Below, piece after piece: positions 40,899 to 49,427 of a stretch of 49,480 nucleotides of DNA. The notes under the pieces are model-generated. The model did not search any database. It saw only the letters and a list, made by a program, of their open reading frames with translations, and had not been told where the DNA came from. Origin of the DNA: Candidatus Bathyarchaeota archaeon (lineage in GTDB: Archaea; Thermoproteota; Bathyarchaeia; Bathyarchaeales; SOJC01). The stretch covers positions 1 through 49,480 of the forward strand of contig SOJC01000060.1 in the NCBI GenBank assembly GCA_004376645.1, written 5' to 3'. Within the stretch, counting starts at the first letter, position 1; each line of letters opens with the position of its first letter. The position numbers and the translations under genes are program-made.

Positions 40899-42302
40899 AT
40901 GATCAAAACTGCGCAACTGATGGCTCTCATACTAGTCGCTAATGTTGCAGTGACGTTGGCCCAGATCAAAGTGTCAGCCTCTGAGTTGCCTAACGATATG
41001 CCCGTTGTCTACGTAGACCCGCAACAAGCATTTGGCGCAGAAGGAACAACCTTCACTGTTAGCGTTAAAATCTTCAATCTTACAAACAGTTTCTACCCGA
41101 CAGACAGCAAATGGGAGACTGGTGAACCGTTACCACCTCCTGGTACCCTTTTCAATTATTCTCTTGGCAATATGTACGGATTTGACATCGTCTTCAGCTG
41201 GGACCCTGCAGTTTTAGAGTATGTAGATCGATCCGTAATGACCCCTGTGGAAGAATTTCCAGAAGGTGTTCTTCATGCACCAATTGTGGAAATGCAGGAC
41301 GAAGTGGATTCTTTAGCTGGCAACTATTCTCTTTCACAAAGTTCATGGCCTCCTGTAATATCCTTCAACTGCCCTAATGACAACGCCACAATATTTACAA
41401 TAACTTTTAGGGTAAAAGAGGAGAGAACGGGCTCTTTACATCTTGAAAGTGTTGAACTCATGCTCGACCCGCTTCTTGCCATTCAACAAGGTGTCCCCGA
41501 CATAATTCCGCATCGAACTGTAGATGGCGAATTCAGCCGTGTTAGAACTACACGTATTATCAGTATGAATGTTGGAGCTTTAATTGGAACTCAATGGCAT
41601 AACCCGTTGATTGCAGGAGAAGACGCTATTGTAAGTGTCTTTGTTTTCAATGAAGGGGAAATAGCAAACTCTTACAATCTAAGCCTATACGATGGTGACA
41701 CTCTTTTAGTTTGGTGGAAGGGTGAAAGCTTAGGTCGACATAAGAGTAGAGTCCACGACTACACGCTGAAGACCAACCTCCTAGGGAGAGGGATCCATAG
41801 AGTTACAGCCGAACTCTCTGTTTTGCATTATGAAACCATAATCGTGGACTTATTCACTGGAAACTTCACGTTGATCTATGGACCATTACTCAGCATCAGT
41901 AAGACACCGACTGAGATAGAGCAGAACGAGACGATGACGCTAAGTGCGGAATCAAGCTTTCACCAAGATCCAAGTAGCTTCATTTCAACCTACACGTGGC
42001 TTCTCTACGAACCCGAAGCTGAGATCCCGGCATACGAGTTCAAAGGAGTAACTGTGACTCACAGATTCTCCAAGAACGGAACATGGACAGCTGTACTTAC
42101 TGTTGAAGATAATTGGGGCATAACCTTGGATCCACTTCGCACAGCAACTGCACCATATCGAAAAGAAATACAAATCAACGTTGGCTTGGTCAGCATACCA
42201 GACCCAATTCTTACACAAGAGCAAGTGACAGCTATCATAGTCTTTATCCTCATGGCGATTGCCACCATTGTCGGCTATACCCTCGGTAAGTGGCGCCGCT
42301 AG
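40899..42302 (+). CDS. Surface protein with cohesin-like domain, PKD-like domain and C-terminal anchor
   Basis: About 467 aa from ATG 40899 (GAGGTGA five bases upstream). Signal peptide IKTAQLMALILVANVAVTLAQ. A cohesin-like beta domain (about 35-210) begins VVYVDPQQAFGAEGTTFTVS and has MYGFDIVFSWDPAVLEYV, then FNCPNDNATIFTITFRVKEE. A CARDB-like domain (about 220-330) and a PKD-like domain (about 335-425) follow. The C-terminus is PDP-rich turn, hydrophobic helix, KWRR: a membrane anchor that resembles sortase-type tripartite signals without matching a named one. Many N-glycosylation sequons. A plausible scaffold for the dockerin-like proteins of the same window. Confidence 0.8.
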   Translation: MIKTAQLMALILVANVAVTLAQIKVSASELPNDMPVVYVDPQQAFGAEGTTFTVSVKIFNLTNSFYPTDSKWETGEPLPPPGTLFNYSLGNMYGFDIVFSWDPAVLEYVDRSVMTPVEEFPEGVLHAPIVEMQDEVDSLAGNYSLSQSSWPPVISFNCPNDNATIFTITFRVKEERTGSLHLESVELMLDPLLAIQQGVPDIIPHRTVDGEFSRVRTTRIISMNVGALIGTQWHNPLIAGEDAIVSVFVFNEGEIANSYNLSLYDGDTLLVWWKGESLGRHKSRVHDYTLKTNLLGRGIHRVTAELSVLHYETIIVDLFTGNFTLIYGPLLSISKTPTEIEQNETMTLSAESSFHQDPSSFISTYTWLLYEPEAEIPAYEFKGVTVTHRFSKNGTWTAVLTVEDNWGITLDPLRTATAPYRKEIQINVGLVSIPDPILTQEQVTAIIVFILMAIATIVGYTLGKWRR

Positions 42303-42400
42303 CCTCGAAATTGTGTCTTACCTTATCATAAGCAACGTGTACATTTGAAACAGTATAATTACCCTAGCTGCGCAGGAATTCCACTTTCAAACGGTAGAAC

Positions 42401-42697
42401 TTATTTCGGTTGAATATGTAGACGTAGATCTTCAAGACCCTTTAAAAACGTTGAACCTTTATCAGTAACCTCATACTTCTTTCCAAAAGATTCAGTAATC
42501 TCACGGAGATAACCCCTATTCGTGAGAAAGAGCAAGTATTTATTCAATTGATCATAACTCAAACTCGCATTCTTCATAATCATGTATTTTCTGCCACCCC
42601 TATCAGAACGCTTGATAGTCTTCAACACATCCCTAAAAATCGTAACTCTATCCCTATACTTGAAGGAACATAGATTTATAGGATCGAAATTGTACAT
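42401..42697 (-). CDS. Winged-helix DNA-binding protein
   Basis: About 98 aa. YRDRVTIFRDVLKTIKRSD, then SLSYDQLNKYLLFLTNRGYL and EVTDKGSTFLKGLEDL: the archaeal small winged-helix type in which the second helix pair binds DNA and the TDKG turn forms the wing. Probably a transcription regulator; target unknown. ATG 42697 fits a TATA-like CTTATTATG near 42716; the ORF-track start 11 codons upstream is less likely. Confidence 0.82.
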   Translation of the reverse strand: MYNFDPINLCSFKYRDRVTIFRDVLKTIKRSDRGGRKYMIMKNASLSYDQLNKYLLFLTNRGYLREITESFGKKYEVTDKGSTFLKGLEDLRLHIQPK

Positions 42698-42840
42698 TCC
42701 CAACACCCACATAATAAGATGTGCTTTCATGCATTTTAGGCTTTTGCTTAGCCAAACCGCATTCCAGATTCCGGAGAGGAAGAGGTACTCCTGAGAGAAG
42801 CCTTTATCTTACCTTTCGCCAATCTCTTCCAAGAACAGAA

Positions 42841-43068
42841 ATGACAGGTATCAGAGAAAAAGTTGAAGCAGCGTTAGAAGAGATCAGACCTAATCTGCAA
42901 GCAGATGGTGGAGACATTGAACTCGTTGACGTGGAAAAGGGAATTGCGAAGGTCAAGTTGAAGGGAGCATGCGCTGGTTGCCCCATGTCAACGATGACAA
43001 TAAAATGGGGAGTTGAGAACTTCCTAAAGAAGAAGATTCCAGAGATCGTTAAGGTTGAAGCAGTTTAG
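42841..43068 (+). CDS. NifU C-terminal-domain Fe-S scaffold/carrier
   Basis: 75 aa, the single NifU-C (Nfu) domain: ALEEIRPNLQADGGDIELVDV and the cluster-binding GACAGCPMSTMT. It carries a 4Fe-4S cluster to apo-proteins as a dimer. ATG 42841 is favoured by a TATA-like CCTTTATCTT at about 42806; the ORF-track start at 42721 overlaps the promoter. Possible clients nearby include the TudS-like and thiolation enzymes. Confidence 0.93.
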   Translation: MTGIREKVEAALEEIRPNLQADGGDIELVDVEKGIAKVKLKGACAGCPMSTMTIKWGVENFLKKKIPEIVKVEAV

Positions 43069-43160
43069 GTCAAGGTAGCTATACCAGCTAAAGCATGTGC
43101 TGTTATTCATGACAATGTAACATATCTGTGAGAGTGATACAGTGGATATACTGGTATCCA

Positions 43161-44534
43161 CTAATGCGCTGTTATTCCGGTGAAGCGTAGTTTCGCTAGT
43201 TTCATTGCAGGTGTTGTAACGTCTTCTAGAATTTCAAGATCTTTTCCAATCATTGGAATCGTCTTTAAGGCGGAAAGCATGCTGTCCGTATATCGCAGAT
43301 TTCTCACGGGGTTCGTGAGTTCACCATTTTCGATGAGAAATGTGCCGTCCCTAGTTAATCCTGTCAGGATTGCCTTTGATGGTTCAACTGGGTTAGTGTA
43401 GTGGAATCTTGTTATGAAAATGCCTCTTTTGGTTTCTTGAATCATCTCTTCTACAGAAGCGTTACCTGAAGTTACTAGAATGTTGAATGGCATGGGTCTA
43501 CTTATAAAACCGAATACTGGCGGGATCGCATGTCCTGTGCTCATTCTTTTCTCTTTTCCAGCGGTGAAAGAGTCATAGCAGATGCTCTTTTCGGAAACCC
43601 TACCCTCCTCAACTAACTGGACTTTCGCTTTTGGCACACCTTCACCGTCTATTGAAAACGAGTACAGCGTTTTGGGATCTCTTGGGTCGTCTCTTACGTT
43701 GAGCTTTTTGTCAAACACTCTTTTTCCTAGGTTATACTTCACAAAGGATTGACCGTCTTGGAAACTTGTTGCAGAGAAACCTATGTATCCAAGATACATG
43801 AAGAGCCCTGCCACAGCTCGAGGTGAGAGAACTACCTCATGTTCACCGATTGATATCTTGCTGGGGTTTATGCTCCTGATTGATCTATCTGCTGCTCGTC
43901 CACCTACTTGGGCGGCGTCGATATCTTTAATCCTTCTCGAGTGTTGCTCCTCTGAACTGAAGCCTTGGGAGCTTCCTGACTTTGAAATTACAGTGGTTTG
44001 AATTGAGGCTACTGCAATCTCTGTCCAAGCTGAAGTTCCCAGCGAGTTGACTACTGCGAAGGCTAAGGACTCTGTGGAGAAGGATCCTGCGACTGCTTTG
44101 ACAAGTTGCGATCTCGAGTGGGCCGCGTCGATTGCTTCCTTAACTCTTTCTGCTCTATAATCTGGCGTGCATTCTGCAGTTTCTTTATGGTAAACATCAT
44201 TTATAGGTATCCACTTCGCCGGTTTCGGCAGGCTCCTGAAATCCTTGTTTGGAGGCGTGACTCGCGCAATCTTAACTGCGTCAGTCACAGCGTCTTTAAT
44301 CTGCCCCTTTTCTAGGGAGTTCACAAGTAGAGTACCGATTCTTCCACCAGTCACTACTTTTATGGCTATTCCACCCTTGTTTGAGGCGACGTTTTGGTGG
44401 ATTTGTGAGTTGGCATATCTTGTTAGGGCTGAATTGACTTGAAATGCCGCAACTTGTACTTGATCGACCTCGTTACGTTCACGCGCTTGTTCCATCGTGT
44501 TCTTGGCGATTTCTAACAATCGTTTAGTTGTCAC
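43161..44534 (-). CDS. pmbA: TldE/PmbA-like metalloprotease subunit
   Basis: 457 aa. PmbA/TldE features: LVNSLEKGQIKDAVTDAVKIAR, SLGTSAWTE, VVLSPRAVAGLFMYLGYIGFSA and FNILVTSGNASVEEMIQETKRGIFITRF, and no zinc HExxxH, which belongs to the partner. With TldD it forms a heterodimeric protease that degrades unfolded peptides or matures peptide products. GTG start with GAGGTGA six bases upstream, 13 bases after the tldD stop. Confidence 0.93.
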   Translation of the reverse strand: MTTKRLLEIAKNTMEQARERNEVDQVQVAAFQVNSALTRYANSQIHQNVASNKGGIAIKVVTGGRIGTLLVNSLEKGQIKDAVTDAVKIARVTPPNKDFRSLPKPAKWIPINDVYHKETAECTPDYRAERVKEAIDAAHSRSQLVKAVAGSFSTESLAFAVVNSLGTSAWTEIAVASIQTTVISKSGSSQGFSSEEQHSRRIKDIDAAQVGGRAADRSIRSINPSKISIGEHEVVLSPRAVAGLFMYLGYIGFSATSFQDGQSFVKYNLGKRVFDKKLNVRDDPRDPKTLYSFSIDGEGVPKAKVQLVEEGRVSEKSICYDSFTAGKEKRMSTGHAIPPVFGFISRPMPFNILVTSGNASVEEMIQETKRGIFITRFHYTNPVEPSKAILTGLTRDGTFLIENGELTNPVRNLRYTDSMLSALKTIPMIGKDLEILEDVTTPAMKLAKLRFTGITAH

Positions 44535-44547
44535 AGTCTTTCACCTC

Positions 44548-45996
44548 TTACTTGAGTAAGCCCACCTGTACTTCTTTGAAGCGAGCAGTGCCACAACCGT
44601 GGCCAACGTACATGACTTGCCCTGGAACCCCCTTTCCACAGTTTGGTGTACCCCACATCATCCAGTCGTCTCTGCTTATGGCGTCGCATGAACCCCAGAA
44701 TTGTGGTGTAATGCCTGTGTATGTAGGGTTTTTGATCATTTCTTCCCTGCTCCCTCCTTTGATTCTCCATCCGATTTCAGCGCCGAATTGGAAGTTCAAT
44801 CGTCGGTCATCTATGCTCCATGACCGATTTGTCTGCATCAGAATCCCATCTCGCGTGTCTTCGATCAGTTCTTCAGCTTTCCAGTCGCCTTCGAGCAGGT
44901 TGATGTTTGTCATTCGAATGAGAGGTATCTTCAAGGGTGAGTCAGCTCGCATGCCACCGCTACTTTCTTTCAACTCTAAGAGAGCCGCTGTCTCTCGCGA
45001 AGATTGGTAACCCACAAAGACCCCTTCCTTCACTAAGTATGTCTTTTTGGCGGGGATCCCTTCGTCATCGTAACCAAATGTGCCTAATCCCCCCAGTACT
45101 GTTGAATCAGCAATTATGTTGACTTTCTTTGATCCATATTTGAATGTGTTCAGTTTGTCAGGTGTTAGAAAGCTTGTTCCTGCGTAGTCTGCTTCCATGC
45201 CTAGGGCTCTGTCAAGTTCCGTCGGATGTCCACAACTTTCGTGGATTTGAAGGGCAAGCTGATCGCCTGTGATGATTAAATTCTTGGTTGTGGATGGACA
45301 TTTTTCTGCGTTAAGTAGCTGCAGGGCGTCTTGTCCAACTTTCTTGGCTTCTTGGATTAGCCTTAGAGATTCGAAGAACTCGAACCCACTTGTCGAGAAG
45401 TTCCCTCGAAAAGAACTAGGATAAGACCGTCGTTGAACCTCCCCATTTTTTATGGCTACCCCCATTAAGCCCCCGCCGCACCACACTATCTGTTGGTTGA
45501 TTTCAGCGCCTTCGGTGCTCATGAATAATTTCTTTTCTTGCTTTGCTCTAAAGAATGAGTAGGAGACCTTTATGAGAGGAGATTGCTTTGCCACAGTGCT
45601 TTCTGCTTCCATCAGTATGTCCATCTTCTCTTCGAGAGATATTTTGAATGGGTCTTTCTTCACTGGTGTTGAATACTTCGCCCTTTCAGTTTTGGCATCT
45701 CTTAATGAGACGGGATCCTTATTGACCTTGGCGCTTGCTCTTGCGATGGCGACGGCTTCTCGAGCTACTTTCACAACTTCGCTTTTTGTCACATCGACGG
45801 ACGCTGCGAATCCCCATGAGCCTCTCGCCAAGACTCGGAGACCGAAACCCTTCATCTTTGACTGATTTACTTCTTCCGGTACACCATTCTTCACAGTTAG
45901 GTTCTCGTTGAGAATTTCTCCAATTCTGATATCAGCATATGTGGCACCTGCTTCTAATGCTTCTTCTAAGCCTTTTCTACCAAGATCTAAGGACAT
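44548..45996 (-). CDS. tldD: TldD metalloprotease
   Basis: 482 aa. Zinc-binding motif IHESCGHPTELDRALG (HExxxH), then FGYDDEGIPAKKTYLV, SSGGMRADSPLKIPLIRMTN and C-terminal CGTARFKEVQVGLL. The catalytic subunit of the TldD/TldE pair. First gene of the two-gene operon. No precursor peptide gene was seen next to it, so a general proteolytic role is more likely than maturation of a local peptide. Confidence 0.95.
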   Translation of the reverse strand: MSLDLGRKGLEEALEAGATYADIRIGEILNENLTVKNGVPEEVNQSKMKGFGLRVLARGSWGFAASVDVTKSEVVKVAREAVAIARASAKVNKDPVSLRDAKTERAKYSTPVKKDPFKISLEEKMDILMEAESTVAKQSPLIKVSYSFFRAKQEKKLFMSTEGAEINQQIVWCGGGLMGVAIKNGEVQRRSYPSSFRGNFSTSGFEFFESLRLIQEAKKVGQDALQLLNAEKCPSTTKNLIITGDQLALQIHESCGHPTELDRALGMEADYAGTSFLTPDKLNTFKYGSKKVNIIADSTVLGGLGTFGYDDEGIPAKKTYLVKEGVFVGYQSSRETAALLELKESSGGMRADSPLKIPLIRMTNINLLEGDWKAEELIEDTRDGILMQTNRSWSIDDRRLNFQFGAEIGWRIKGGSREEMIKNPTYTGITPQFWGSCDAISRDDWMMWGTPNCGKGVPGQVMYVGHGCGTARFKEVQVGLLK

Positions 45997-46114
45997 TTAA
46001 ATCTCTCTTCAATTTGTTGATTGTTGTTTAAAACCTTTGGAAGGGGCTATTTGAGTTTTGTCTACTCTCTGTTTGTTGCTGTTGATTTGTAGATGGGTAA
46101 ACTGTTTGTGTACA

Positions 46115-46936
46115 TTAATTATCTAGTGGCTGGCAGTTTGGGCAGATGAAGCTGCTAGTTGCCCCTGTCTTTATCTTCTCGATTTTTGTTCCGCAGACGG
46201 GGCAAGGTTGTCCAGGTTTGTATGCGATTTTAAATTCTTTCGTGCCATAGCCACCCTTGTTGCCGTAGAAGTTTCTTTCGTATGCTAACCCGCCATGATC
46301 TATGCTTTCTTCTAGTACAGATTTCATAGAGTTATAAAGGTCTGTTATTTCTATCTCAGTGAGTGAAGGAATTTTCCTCTTCGGGTGTATTTTGGAGCTG
46401 AAGAGGGTGTCTTGAACATAGACGTTGCCTATGCCAGCGATGTTCTTTTGATCAAGAAGGAAATTCTTTATGCTCCCGCGCCTTTTGTAAAGTAATCCTT
46501 TGAAGTAGTCTAATGTAAACTCTTCATCTAAAGGTGTCTTCCCCAGTCTTGCAGTTAATTTGTGGCTATTGAGTTTATCGGTTAGCAGGAGATGCAAGTA
46601 GCAGAACCACCAGACGCGGATTGTGAAGCCCGATCCATCATTCAGAGTTAGCTTTATCTGGAATTTTTCGGGAAGCTTGGCTCCTTCCCTGAAGTGGATT
46701 ACGTCTGCACCCATCCCTGGATTAAACAGTAAAGTATGGTCATGGCTGATCCCGATGAAGAGCCATTTGCCTCTGCTCTCGATGGAATTGATGGTTTTAC
46801 CAATAATGGTCTTTCTGAACGGACCTAAAGGCATGTTTAAGCATTTGGGGTTAGCCACTTCAACGGCTGAAATTCGTTTTCCCATGATTTCCTTCTTCAT
46901 CTGCTTAGCTAGAATGGTCAGTTCAGGGAACTCCAT
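46115..46936 (-). CDS. Fpg/Nei-family protein lacking the N-terminal catalytic proline
   Basis: 273 aa. The C-terminal H2TH region (NFLLDQKNIAGIGNVYVQDTLF) and zinc finger (CPVCGTKIEKIKTGA, FICPNCQ) are intact, and ARLGKTPLDEEF is typical. The N-terminus is MEFPELTILAKQ instead of (M)PELPEVE, so the Pro nucleophile that opens damaged bases is absent. The start is well fixed by GAGGTG five bases before the ATG. A related subgroup beginning MxELPE exists in bacteria. Activity may differ or be lost. Fpg-type proteins are uncommon in archaea, so transfer is possible. Confidence 0.88.
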   Translation of the reverse strand: MEFPELTILAKQMKKEIMGKRISAVEVANPKCLNMPLGPFRKTIIGKTINSIESRGKWLFIGISHDHTLLFNPGMGADVIHFREGAKLPEKFQIKLTLNDGSGFTIRVWWFCYLHLLLTDKLNSHKLTARLGKTPLDEEFTLDYFKGLLYKRRGSIKNFLLDQKNIAGIGNVYVQDTLFSSKIHPKRKIPSLTEIEITDLYNSMKSVLEESIDHGGLAYERNFYGNKGGYGTKEFKIAYKPGQPCPVCGTKIEKIKTGATSSFICPNCQPLDN

Positions 46937-47117
46937 TACGACACCTCATTCGATGTTTCTTGGCATGTTATGAGGGAGGATTCTTCTTTAATTGTTTCCG
47001 TTGTTCAGCTAAGAGAAGAATGAGTGCATTAGGGATTGATGTTGTTACTTGTTTACTTCTGTTTCATAATATATTTCCCTATCTTCTCTGCAACTAGGTG
47101 AGTACTGTTGAACGCGT

Positions 47118-47615
47118 ATGGTTTCTTTACGGAATGGAGAAATCGTTGACATGTATCGCAGAATTAGCGAATCTCTCACAGATCCTTCTATGTTGGCTCA
47201 ACTTGGAGAATTCTTTGATGAGAAGCAGAGTCTGCCTGAACTGCTTGACTGGATACACTCAAAAGTGAAATTCAACAAAGCCACCACTGCTAGGCACAAT
47301 GATCCTCTAAAGATAGTTGAGTATGGCCAAGGGAAGTGTAGGGAGTTCAGTGTGTTGTTCAATGCGATCTGCCTAGCCAACGGTTATCGCGCCAGACTGA
47401 TTCTCGACTTGTCGGATCATACATGGGTGGAGGTTTGGGACGCGAAATTAGGCAGGTGGATTCACGTCGACCCTTCTGAGAAGAGGATTGATGATCCTGA
47501 GATGTATGAGAGAGATTGGAAGAAGAACTTGAAAGAAGTGTATGCCTTCGAGAAGGGTAGACGCCGAGATGTGACAGATAACTACAAGCGACGAAAACAG
47601 ACGACTGAAAGTTAG
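47118..47615 (+). CDS. Transglutaminase-like (PNGase-like) cysteine protein
   Basis: 165 aa, a compact transglutaminase-fold core with a full Cys-His-Asp order: YGQGKCREFSVLFNAI (Cys), LSDHTWVEVWD (His) and WIHVDPSEKRID (Asp). The arrangement is closest to peptide:N-glycanase and related archaeal transglutaminase-like proteins. No signal peptide, so cytosolic. Possible role in peptide or glycopeptide processing; not proven. TATA-like ATAATATATTT at about 47068. Confidence 0.85.
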   Translation: MVSLRNGEIVDMYRRISESLTDPSMLAQLGEFFDEKQSLPELLDWIHSKVKFNKATTARHNDPLKIVEYGQGKCREFSVLFNAICLANGYRARLILDLSDHTWVEVWDAKLGRWIHVDPSEKRIDDPEMYERDWKKNLKEVYAFEKGRRRDVTDNYKRRKQTTES

Positions 47616-47643
47616 CAGATCCACAAGGTTGCTTAAATCTTCT

Positions 47644-48972
47644 TTATAGGTTTCGGTATCTTTTCAGTTCCCAATCTGTGACTGCTCGTTGGAATTCATT
47701 CCATTCTGTTGTTTTGACTTCTAGATATTGGTTGAAGGTGTGAGAACCTAATGTCTCCTTCGCTAATTCGCTTCTCTTGAACTCTTCTATGGCTTCCTTA
47801 AGGTTTGAAGGCAAGGTTTTGATGTAGAACTTGGCGAGTCTTCGATCATCAAATCCGTATACGTCTTCCTCTACGGCAGCTGGTGGTTCGATCTGTTCTT
47901 CTATGCCTTTTAGACCTGCGGCCAGCATTATTGCAAAGGCTAAGTAGGGATTGCAGCTTGGATCTGAGCATCTGAGCTCAAGTCTTGTTGATTTCTCTCT
48001 TCCTTCACTATGCCTGGGAACTCTGATCAACGCAGAGCGGTTTCTCTGGCCCCAGCAAACGTAGACGGGTGCTTCGTATCCTCGAACAAGACGTTTGTAG
48101 CTGTTGACTGTGGGGCATAGGATAGCGGCGATTTCTCGGATGTATTTGAGTTGGCCTCCCATGAAATGGTATGCCAATGGAGATAAGCGGTATTTGTCGG
48201 CTTTTTTGTGGAAGAGGTTGCGACCTTTCTTGTCGAAGATAGATTGGTGTGTGTGCATCCCGCTTCCGTTGACGCCGTAGATTGGCTTTGGCATGAAAGT
48301 TGCATGCAGGTCTTTGTCGCCTGCAACGGTTTTGATGCATTGCTTAAGAATCATAACGTTGTCTGCGCTCTTCAACGCTTCGGAGTATTGGATGTCTATT
48401 TCGTGCTGGCTAGGAGCACATTCATGGTGGGTCATTTCAACTCTTATGTCTAGTTTCTCTAGGGTAGATACCATCAGAGCGCGTATGTTGGTTATATAAT
48501 CTTGAGGAGAGAAGTCGAAATACCCTGCAGTGTCATGGTAAGTTGTGTTCTCCTTTGACCTGAACAGGAAAAATTCCATTTCTGGACCTACATTGTAGAA
48601 GTATCCTTTCTTCTCTGCTTTTTCCAAAATGCGTTTAAGGATGTAGCGGGGGTCGCCCACAAATGGGTTCTTGCTTGGCTCGTGAACATCGCAGATTATG
48701 CGCGCGACATTTCTGTCGTCACGTGACCATGGGAGTCGGATATATGTGGATGTGTCTGGGATTAGGAGCATGTCGCTTTCGTGTATTCTGGTGAATCCTT
48801 GCACGGAGGAGCCATCAAACCATTTTCCGTTGTCGAGGCAGTTTTCTAGTTCTCTGGGAGAGATTGTGACGCTTTTCAGATTACCGTAGAGATCACTAAA
48901 CATCAAGTCGATGAATTCGATTTGGTCGCATTCAACGGTTTTTAATATTTTCTCTTTCTCTTCTTTCTCCAC
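47644..48972 (-). CDS. glnA: Glutamine synthetase type I
   Basis: 442 aa, the length of GSI-alpha enzymes. IEFIDLMFSDLYGNLKSV, WFDGSSVQGFTRI, GPEMEFFLF, KPIYGVNGSGMHTHQSI (ATP/metal site), CWGQRNRSALIRVPR and RLELRCSDPSCNPYLAFA. It makes glutamine from glutamate and ammonia with ATP. The Tyr adenylylation loop of GSI-beta is not apparent. GTG start; a TATA-like AGTATTTAATC about 60 nt upstream. Confidence 0.97.
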   Translation of the reverse strand: MEKEEKEKILKTVECDQIEFIDLMFSDLYGNLKSVTISPRELENCLDNGKWFDGSSVQGFTRIHESDMLLIPDTSTYIRLPWSRDDRNVARIICDVHEPSKNPFVGDPRYILKRILEKAEKKGYFYNVGPEMEFFLFRSKENTTYHDTAGYFDFSPQDYITNIRALMVSTLEKLDIRVEMTHHECAPSQHEIDIQYSEALKSADNVMILKQCIKTVAGDKDLHATFMPKPIYGVNGSGMHTHQSIFDKKGRNLFHKKADKYRLSPLAYHFMGGQLKYIREIAAILCPTVNSYKRLVRGYEAPVYVCWGQRNRSALIRVPRHSEGREKSTRLELRCSDPSCNPYLAFAIMLAAGLKGIEEQIEPPAAVEEDVYGFDDRRLAKFYIKTLPSNLKEAIEEFKRSELAKETLGSHTFNQYLEVKTTEWNEFQRAVTDWELKRYRNL

Positions 48973-49095
48973 TGTCTCGCACCATTCTTTTAGAACTGTA
49001 AGGTTAATCGTATCTTGGTTTAAGAGGGAGATTAAATACTTTTTTGTTGTTTGATAAATAGATAAAAGTGTAAGGGTAGAAGGTGTTTGGCGAGT

Positions 49096-49427
49096 TTAGG
49101 CTGTTACTGTGAAGCTGAGGTCAATACTGAAGAGACTTGTTAGTTTTACTTCGGATGTGTTGCCAAGTGTGAAAGATCCTATAATGGTTGCGATTCCAGT
49201 TGTCAGGGGGGCGATATTGTTTTTCCTTCATGAAGAATTGCGAGCAGGTGGTTTACATATGCTTTGGTGATTTCGATGATTTCATCAGCTGTGTTCTTTA
49301 GAAATATGACGATGTGAGTTTGATTTACAGAGAAGTGGTCAAGGAGTAGGCTTTTCATTTGAGTGTTGAAAATTGTTTTCATCGAGTCTATGTTTCCTGT
49401 GACGAAGTTTAGGAAGATGAAGCCCAA
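49096..49427 (-). pseudogene. Frameshifted pilin-like or surface-fibre-like gene
   Basis: The 74-aa ORF (HIVIFLKNTADEIIEITKAYVNHLL) has the beta pattern of archaeal pilin-like domains but stops at 49203. The adjacent frame continues smoothly (NNIAPLTTGIATIIGSFTLG, then SEVKLTSLFSIDLSFTVTA, stop at 49096). The join lies at a run of six G (49206-49211). Upstream of 49427 the frame is again interrupted. Either a real pseudogene or a sequencing indel at the homopolymer. Classification as pilin-like is tentative. Confidence 0.4.
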
